Positions 1 through 9,800 of a stretch of DNA of 44,738 nucleotides are shown here, one piece after another (within the stretch, counting starts at the first letter, position 1; the number at the start of each line of letters is the position of its first letter). A program made the translations under genes and the position numbers. The notes beneath the pieces are model-generated. The model searched no databases, had not been told where the DNA came from, and saw only the letters and a list, made by a program, of their open reading frames with translations. The DNA comes from a virus: positions 1-44,738 of the IMG/VR virus record IMGVR_UViG_3300035670_000406; one strand, given 5' to 3'.

Positions 1-825
1 TAGTTCTTTCAAGAACTGGCACTGCTTACATTGATTCAGCAAACATTAAGCATGCTTTCATCGATAGTGCTGATATAGTTCTTTCAAGAACTGGCACTGC
101 TTACATTGATTCAGCAAACATTAAGCATGCTTTCATCGATAGTGCTGATATAGTTCTTTCAAGAACTGGCACTGCTTACATTGATTCAGCAAACATTAAG
201 CACGCATTTATTGACTCAGCAGATATTGAATTAGCTCGTATTGGCACTGCTTATATCGATTCAGCAAACATCAAGCACGCCTTCATTGACTCAGCTGATA
301 TAGTTCTTTCAAGAACGGCTACAGCTTATATTGATTCAGCTAACATCAAGCATGCATTCATTGACAGTGCTGACGTCACTCTAGCTCGTATTGGCACTGC
401 TTATATCGATTCAGCAAATATCAAGCATGCATTTATTGACAGTGCTGACGTCACTCTAGCTCGTATTGGCACTGCTTACATTGACAGTGCAACTATCGGT
501 CATGCCTTCATCGATTCAGCAGACGTTACCTTAGCTCGTATTGGCACTGCTTACATTGACTCTGCTAATATCAAGCACGCATTTATTGACAGTGCTGATG
601 TAGTTCTCTCTAGAACTGGCACAGCTTATATCGATAGTGCCAGTGTTAAACATGCGGTTATCGATAGCGCAGATATCACTCTAACTCGTATTGGCACTGC
701 TTACATTGACTCTTCTAACATCAAGCACGCATTTATTGATAGTAGTGATATTCAGTTTGCTAGAATTACTGGAGCGTTCATAGACAGTGCATATTTAAGA
801 TATGCAAGAATAGACAGTGCGGAAC
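1..825 (+). repeat. 25-residue (75-bp) tandem repeats in giant fibre gene
   Basis: About eleven head-to-tail 75-bp units, in frame with the gene, starting at 1, 76, 151, 226, 301, 376, 451, 526, 601, 676 and 751. Each encodes a variant of GTAYIDSANIKHAFIDSAD followed by I/V, a hydrophobic pair and SR or AR. Units 1-75 and 76-150 are identical in DNA, and the unit at 151 is identical for roughly its first two thirds. Units further downstream diverge progressively. The array continues beyond the left edge. Confidence 0.95.
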
Positions 826-3800
826 TTGGTGCAGTAATTGCAAGCGAGGTTAAGACATCACTCATTTCTTCCTCTGCTAATCAAATAGTTATCGATCCTC
901 TCACTGGAACCAACGAAGGTGATGTGGTTATCAGAGGTAACCTAATCGTTCAAGGACAAACTACCACTGTTAATTCTACAGAGGTAACAATAAATGATAA
1001 GAATCTAGTTCTTGCTGATTCGGCTGTAAATGCAAATGAAGCAGATGGCGCAGGGATCACTATTAACGGTGCAAATGCTAGAATCACCTATAATGCAGTA
1101 ACCGACAGATTTGAATTTAATAAAGGTATTTCGGCTGCTGTTGGAGTTTTCGGTAAAGTATACGCAGATACCGCTGACATCGATTACCTAACCGTCGATT
1201 CTGCGTACACGAGAGTAATCAGTGCAGATTCTGCATACTTTACAAATATCCAAGTTACAAATCTACAAGTTACCGGCGAGCTTTCAGGAAACGTAGGTGT
1301 AACAGGTAACATACCTAACGCCGTACTGATTTCTAACGACAGTGGAAAATTAACATCCGATTCTAACATCTTATTTAATGATAACCAGTTTGCTCTTTAT
1401 ATTAATAAAGCGATTATCGATAATGAGGGTAACCTATCTATCGCAGGTGATTTAAACGTAAGCGGTACTATTATCGGACAAAGCGGCATTCAGGTACAAG
1501 GTGAAATAGAAGCCGATAAGATTGTCTTGAAAGATAATAACATCGGTGAAGGATATATCTACTATGAAGGTGCTCAAGATTCTATCACAGGATCAATAGA
1601 TCTCTTCTTTGGTAATTATCAATCTCCAGGTTATGGATCGTTTAACGGTCTAAACGTTGGTAAAATAGTTGCTCAAGATTCAGGATACTATGCATTCAGC
1701 GTGGATCAAGTAACAGGTGTAGTAAAAGCCGGTGGATTAAGAATTGGTGATGAAAGAAGACCTTATGGTATCACTACACTTACCTACCCAGACCCTAAGC
1801 CTCTTTCATTCTATGGTTTAGAGGTTGACAATGATGCCTTTAGATCTACACTTCAATACAATGAATTCAAATCAGATATTACAAAATCTTATGCTTCAAC
1901 TGCTAGTTTTGTAGCAGATAGCGGTACAATCTTTAGATTAGTAGATATAAATGATAGTTCTCTGGTAGAATTCAGAAAAGATGGTACGATTAGTTTCTCA
2001 GGACAGCTCTTACAGAACGGCGTAGCCTTTAGTGCAGGTGGTGTTTTTGCAAAAGACGCAGATGGAGATATACACTATGTAGTAGATCCAGCATTAATAC
2101 AGCCTTCCCCTTCTAATCTTCTGGGTATAGGTGGTAGAGTAGGATTAAATACAAATAATCCAAAATATAATCTAGAAGCTCGTGGCGACTTCATGGTCGG
2201 CGGTCGTTACGATCCGGGTATTATACAGTATAATTTAATTCCTACTGGGCCTACCGGAACAACATACGTTGACGATAGTGATATCTCCAGAATGGCATTC
2301 TTTAGTTCAAAGGCTGCATTCAGAGCTGGATATTATACCGGATTTAAATGGGCTGATATTAACAATCTTGGTAGTTATTCAGTTTCATTTGGAAATAATA
2401 CTGTCGCATCTGGATTAGGATCCTTTGCAGCAGGTAAAGGGTCGGTAGCTGCTGGACCGTATACAATAGCAATAGGTGAAAGTAATAATACCGGGAACGA
2501 TCTAAATGATGGGGTCGTTCTTCTAGGTAGATTCAATATAGTTGATTCTGCGCTTTCCTCGAACGATGCAATTGGTATCGGATTAAATAATAAGATAACA
2601 GGAAACAGCACAACCGTTATCGGTGCCAATCAGACTATCGTTGGTAATTCTGCAATTTCCATTGGTACTGGAAATACTCTTACCGGTACGGTTTCTGCAG
2701 GGATTAGGACAAGTATCTTTGGACATAATAACAATGTCATAGGTGCGGGTACTTATGTTATCGGTGACGGAAACAATGTAATTCGATCCAGCACGTCGAT
2801 TATTCTTGGTATCAATAACAATATAATGGACGCTCAAAATGCGTACAATATTGGATATGATAACAGAATATGGGGCGACAACGCAGGTGCACTTGGATTC
2901 GGTGTAAGAATCGATTCTTCAGCTTCATTTAGCATCGGTATTGGTCTTGGTGGTGCTACAAAGGATCCTATAAAAGATCCTAGAATTCTTTCAATTCAGG
3001 GTGGAAACGTTTCTATTGGGGCAGAATCCGATTACTTCACTAACTACGACGGAAATCTGTTTGTTGCTGGAACTATTATGTATGCTGGAGATCTAGTTAG
3101 ACTAGATCCTGGCACTGGAAACCCTCTAAGTGGAAACGTATTCACTGATAATGGTACTTACGTAACATACAATCTTCCTAGAAATATAGCAATCAATAAA
3201 GGAAGCGCATACCAAAGCGTAGATCTATTCGGATCATTTATAGTAGAAGGTAACATTGGAAGTGAACCGGACTCGGGATGGTTCGATTCAACTTCAACTT
3301 ATACAAGTGTATTCTCCTATCTTCCAGCAGGCGGTATCCTTCGTGCTGGTGCTGGATTTGATCCTCTGTATCCTGTTGGTTACCACTCTATAGCACTCGG
3401 AAGAGAGAACGTCGCGGGTGGCATTTCTTCAGTTGCTATAGGTTCATTTAATACCGTTGCTAATAATGATAATATCTTTATCGGTAAATCGAACGTAGAA
3501 TACGGTCAGCCTAGTGGAACAAATAATTATATCTTTGGTGCCAGTAACTTCATAGAAAGTTCTCAATCTGGAAATAACAATTTCATCATTGGTGAGAACA
3601 ATTCACTAGCAAATAATACATTTAACAATATTCTTATCGGACGTAATATCGTTGCCGACAACGTATCTAATCAAATTATTCTTAGCACTACTCTTCCTGG
3701 CGATAGTTCGCTAGATGCAACGAAGGTAGCAATAGGTAAGAATTCAGCCGAATATGCTCTAGACGTTCGCGGATCAATTAGAATTGATAGCCCAGGTACA

Positions 3801-6800
3801 ATCTACTTTGGTACCAAAACAATTCAAGAATATCTTGGATTCGGCGTTGCAGAAGAAACAACTAGCCCTGCTGAACCAGTGGGTTCACCCGGTTCGATTG
3901 AATCAATTCTTCTGAATAGTACTACTAACCTTGTCAGAACGGTAGACAGCCACTATATGACTGATTCTTCGGGAGTGATTTTCTCAGGGATCAATTCATC
4001 AGATCTAGACAGTGTAAACGGGATTATATTCTATACTAATCCTGTTAACGATTTCGAATTTACACTTCACCTAGAATCTAATAATGGACCGTTAGTAACT
4101 AGTAATCCTGGCGGAATTATCGTAAATGATGGATTCCAAATAGGAGATTCTGGTACATATCAAAAAGTTATCCCACCTAGACCTGTAATTATTCCTCCTG
4201 ACCTAACTGTTTCAGGCGATCTATTTGTAGTTGGCGGTGGTACTAATTTCACAGTTGATTCAAAGGGGATTGAGCTCTTTGGTATTTCATTAGATAGTTA
4301 CATCACAGATTTAATCTTAGGAAATGTCCCTCAAGAAAGCAACGGGGATCCTACCCAATCAATTCTCGATCAAATTATAGATTATTTCGACTCTGCTTAT
4401 GTTCAAGCAAGAGCCACTTTAAACGAATTCTGGCAGACATCTCCCTCTGGTGATAATCTTTATTATCGCCCGAGCTCGAGCCCGAAGCCGGTTCTTATCG
4501 GCCTTACTCCAAACGAAGTAACTTCGAATGATCTAAATACGTATCAATTAAGCATTCTTGCTAACAGTACTAGCGGAGCGATCAATGTAAAGAGTGCTCC
4601 TGGCTTCCCGATCAATGCCGGTGCAGGTGCGAGCCCGATATCATTAGACGGTGTTGCTTGGCCGAATAAAAGTTATCTTTCTACGATCATTGACCCTGAT
4701 TACATCAATGCAAGAGTTCAGTTAGATTCTGCAAAGATCGCTCAGATTATCGATCCTACGTATATCACTAATATCATTGATTCGAGCTATATTCTTGCAA
4801 GAGCAAATGATAGTTCAGAGTGGCAAAGGGTTGGTAATACGCTCTTCTTTGGAACATATCCAAATGTAAGCAACGTTAATGTAGGTATTGGAACAGATAA
4901 TCCTCTAACTAAATTCCATGTTGCTGGTGATGTAAGGGTAGACAGTGATCTTTACGTAAGAGGGAAACTCCTTGTTAGCGGTACTGCTATAACCTTAGAT
5001 AGCACATTCACATTTGAATTAAATGATGTGGATTATACATTTACCGAGTTAGGAAGAGAAACCCTTTCTGGCGGTCAAATCCCGACTACACTCTCTGTCA
5101 ATACTGACTCTGCTATACCATTTATCTTTAGTAATCCGATTAATCCAAGATACATCTTAGCATATAAGGTAGACAGTCTAGGCGATTCTTCAACTCTGGT
5201 AGAGAATGTAGATTATTATCTAGGTAACATTTATACCGTAGAAGTTTTAGAAACGTCTATCGATTCAACAGACCAAGAAATCGTCGTAATCAACAGAGAA
5301 CCAACTTCCGGAAGATTCGTACTAACTGATTCTGATATTCTAGGAAACGTTCTTAACTATAATACTACATACTCCAATTTTGTTCTAATAGATTCAACTG
5401 GAGCATTCAAAAAGGATCTTACTGGAAGTAATATTACTCTAGTAAACGGAACAACATTATATGTTTATGATAGTTCCTACATCGACCTGAAAGATCGAGT
5501 TGTTATCTATGACAAATCGCCCAAGAAGACAAGCTCTGCAGATTTTGACGGTCCTGTTACTTTCAATGAAGTCGTTTCAACTAACTACTTTGAATTCCAG
5601 AATGGATTTACAGTAAGTTCAGGCGATATACAGATTAAGGGTAACGTCTACTACGATTCGACCTCTGTATTCTACTACGGTCCTGCAATTGTAGAAAGTG
5701 ATGGAAATGGCAATGTAACAGTTCACCGTCTATCGTTCGATTCTAATATCCAAAGAATCGTTGATTCAGATTACATCGGTGAAAGATTACAAAACGTTTG
5801 GAATGTTACAAATAGTGGCCAAACCATTTACTACGACGAAGGTGGATTGGTTATTATCGGATCTCCTTCTGATGCTCTTCCAAACGACTCGGCAACAAAG
5901 TTCCTTCTTGCTTCTGGAAATGCAATATTTAATCAAAGAGATTGGGACAGTAACTCAGGATATGTAACACCGAACGTTGTTCCGGATTACGGTCCCGGCG
6001 CGAGAATGATGTGGATTCCTCAGAGAGGAGCATTTAGAGCTGGTACAGCGGACGGAATTACTACAACTTGGGATGATACAGAAGTAGGTATTGCTTCTGT
6101 TGGTATCGGTGTAAATGCAAAAGCTCTAGAATACTCTGTAGCAATAGGATATAATGCTTCTGCTGGTGAATTAGGTGGAAGAAATAAAGCAGTATCTATT
6201 GGATACCAAGTCGATAACCCATCTAATGAAGGTATCGGTATCGGATATGGAATTAGTCATACTGCAACAAGAAGTAGAACAGTTTCTATCGGTAAAAATA
6301 TTACTAATATTACGAGAGATGATACTGTTGCTATTGGTAGAGATATTACAGCTTCAAGTGGTATTGTTATCGGTAGAAATTCTACTTCAGGTGCAAATGG
6401 AGATCCTGCATCTATCGGTATAAACACCTCTGCCGGAGGAAATTCAGCAGTTGCTATCGGTAAAGATCTTACTGCCAACTCGGCAGATGCCGTCTCGATT
6501 GGTAAAGATAACTCTGCCGGTTCTTACGCCGTTGCAATAGGTAAAAACGTAAAAGCAAACGGACAATCTTCTACCTCAATCGGTAATAATAACACAGCTA
6601 GTGGCGTAACCATAGGTGCTGGAAGCAGTTCAAGCACAGGCGGGGTTTCAGTAGGATCCGGAACATCTACTGGAGCGGGTGGTGTTACAGTCGGTGCATC
6701 CTCGACTTCTTCATACGGGGTTTCAGTAGGATCTAATAACACTTCTTATGCCGGTGCAGCTATCGGTGGTGGAAACAGCGTTTCGTACTCTACTTCTATT

Positions 6801-9800
6801 GGTAACAATAACGTTTCTTCTTGGTACTCCGTAGCTATCGGTTCCGGAAACAATACAGGATATGGAAGCTTTGGAATTGGTATCGGAAATACCAGTACTT
6901 ATTATGCGTTTAACGTAGGCCGTTATAATACTGGGAATAGTTATTCATCACTTAATATTGGTACCAATAACAATAATAACAGTTACAGCTCTATTAACGT
7001 TGGTATTAACAACAGTAATAACAATGGAAGGTTATACGGTAGAACATTATCAATCGGATATGACAACACCGGAAACCAAGGAACTATTATATTCGGTGCG
7101 GACAACAAGAATAATAATAGAACCACAATCTTCGGTAATTCGAATAATAATTCCAGTGACGGTTATGGTTATATTTACGGATCTGGTAATAGAATTACTA
7201 GAGGCGGATACATTTATGGATTGAATAACCTTACAACTGACGGCGGATTCGCTGTAGGTGCCAATTCTACTCACGTTAGAGGCGGTTATTCATTCGGTAC
7301 TCTAAACAACCATACAGACGGCGGTTATTCGTTCGGCCATAACAACGTTGTAAACGGAGCTACTGGAACAGCAATGTCCTTTGGCTATGGTAACAATGCT
7401 TCTGGTTCAGGTATTGCAGTTGGATATGGTAATACGGTCTCCTCATCAGGATTGGCTTTCGGAGCAAATAATACTTCTTCAGGACTTTCCTCGGTTGCAC
7501 TAGGTAACGGTATAACAGTTAGTGGATCAAATAGCGTTGGTATCGGGCTATCTTCTTCTATCTCTTCTACTGTAGCAGACAACAATATTCTTGCTATTCT
7601 AGGTGGAAGAGTTGCTATTGGCACAAATACGGTTGGATCTGCCAATCCTCTGGTTGGAAGTATTCTTGATATCAACGGCGCAATGGATGTTGTCGGTACT
7701 AACGGTGAATATTATAGAAGAGGTCAAAGACTATTCGATTATATTCGTTCGACTGTAGTAAACAAAGATTATATTATCGACAATGCTGATAGTGCTTGGA
7801 TTAAGCAGGTTGCGAACTTTAATTATCTCAGAGAGACTCTAGTACCTCAGTTCTTCTTCTCTCACGATAAATTAACTAACGACCTTTATTATACCGGTGG
7901 CGGAAACGTAGGTATTAAAACAAACAATCCTCTATATGATCTTCACGTAAATGGTGATATCAATTTTGACGGCCGCCTCTTCCTTAATGGTGATCTTGTC
8001 ATACCGAGTATAGATTCTATCGGTGACGTATACATCAGTCACGTTACCAATGAATATTACATCGGACCAGACAGTGCAGAAGAATATTTCGATTCTAACT
8101 ATATTCAAGCTCGTCAGGCTTATTTCGATTATGAAAACATCATTAACGAAGGTTACATTAACACCAGAATTGATCCGGATCTATTCTTAGATTCTGCGGA
8201 AGCAACTACCCTTATTAATAACGCATTAAATTCAACGGTTGCTTTCAAACTTGACACTCTGGGAAGAACTACATATAACCCAACCCTTTCAGAAGCACCA
8301 TTTGGACCAAGAGTTGCTATTGGTGCAGCACCAGATTTCACCCATGTACTTAAAATAGGCGGGCAGGTTACTATCGGAGACGGTCAGGGACTTGTTGGAA
8401 GTCTTAAGGTCTGGAACGGTAATATCAATATTGAAAACGGTAATCTTCTAATCAACGGCGCACCTATTGTCGGTATTTGGAAAGATGAAACATATGTAAC
8501 ATATAATCCCCCAGAAGGTGCTAAGTTTATCGGTATCGGTAAATCGACACCACTGTACGACCTTGACGTAAATGGAGCTATTAACGGAACCCAAATCTTC
8601 GTAGACGGTTTAAACCTTCTTGAAGATATCCTAGATTCAACATACATTCAAGATCGTCAAATCAGAGTCGATTCTGAATCCCTTATGGCATTTATTGATA
8701 CCGATTATGTAAGATTCAGAGCAGACTCTGCATACGTACAGCAGATCATTAACAGTGATTATATCCTAGGTATAGCAGACAGCTCTTACATCAAAACTGC
8801 TGCTGATAGTGACTACATCAAGAGTGCAGCTGATAGCGACTACATCAAGAGTGCTGCAAATCAGGATTGGATCCGTCTAAATGCTGATAGCGACTACATC
8901 AAGAGTGCAGCTGATAGCGACTACATCAAGAGTGCTGCAAATCAGGATTGGATCCGTCTAAATGCTGACAGTGATTATATTAAGACCGCAGCAAATCAGG
9001 ATTGGATCCGTCTAAATGCTGATAGCGACTACATCAAGAGTGCTGCTGATAGCGACTACATCAAGAGTGCAGCTGATAGCTCTTGGATCAAATCCATTGC
9101 GGATTCCGAATACGTACAGAGCCTCATTGATAGCTCATATATTGCAGGAATAACGGGTATTGGATCGAGAAATATTGATTTTGGTACTCATACCATATCG
9201 TTCTCAAATAGCTATCAAGATATCCTATCACTTCCAAACCCAGGTTCATATGAGGGTATGTTCGCCGTTGTTAGAGCGACCAACAGCCCATACGTTTCTG
9301 TTAATGGCGATTGGGAAAGATTGGCTATCGGCCAAAATGTAAAGACAACTGATAATGTTGTGTTCAATAGAGTTGAAACTACTGATGGATTAGTCGTAGG
9401 AGGAAACCTACAAGTTAACGGCGTTACGACTACCATCAATACACAAACTCTTGAAGTTACCGATAATATGATCTATATGAACGGTGCTGAATCTGAAGGC
9501 AGCCCAATTCAGTTCGTAGATATCGGATTTGCTGGTAATTATAATGAGGGTGGAACGTATGCACATGCAGGATTCTTCCGTGACGCAACAGATGGTATTT
9601 GGAAACTCTTCGATGGATATACTCCAGAACCAGATTCAAGCCCACAAATCAATACTGCACATGCGTCCTTTAACCTTGCAACAATTCAGGTGGGATCAAT
9701 TGTTACAGATACCATCTCTCGTAACTCAAATGTCCCGATAGGAATATATGGATCTGCTTCGTTAATTCCTGTTATAAAGATTGATTCCTCAGGATTTATC

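Noticed and set aside
1-825. CRISPR-like array
   Set aside because: Repeats are directly adjacent with no spacers, stay in frame and encode protein.
924-926. ATG at 924 as the start of the giant gene
   Set aside because: The same frame is open and filled with in-frame 25-residue repeats back to the window edge, so this Met is internal.
1184-1369. Open frames on the minus strand throughout the window
   Set aside because: They lie opposite clearly coding + strand genes, match no family seen by eye, and have biased compositions expected from reading repeats backwards.
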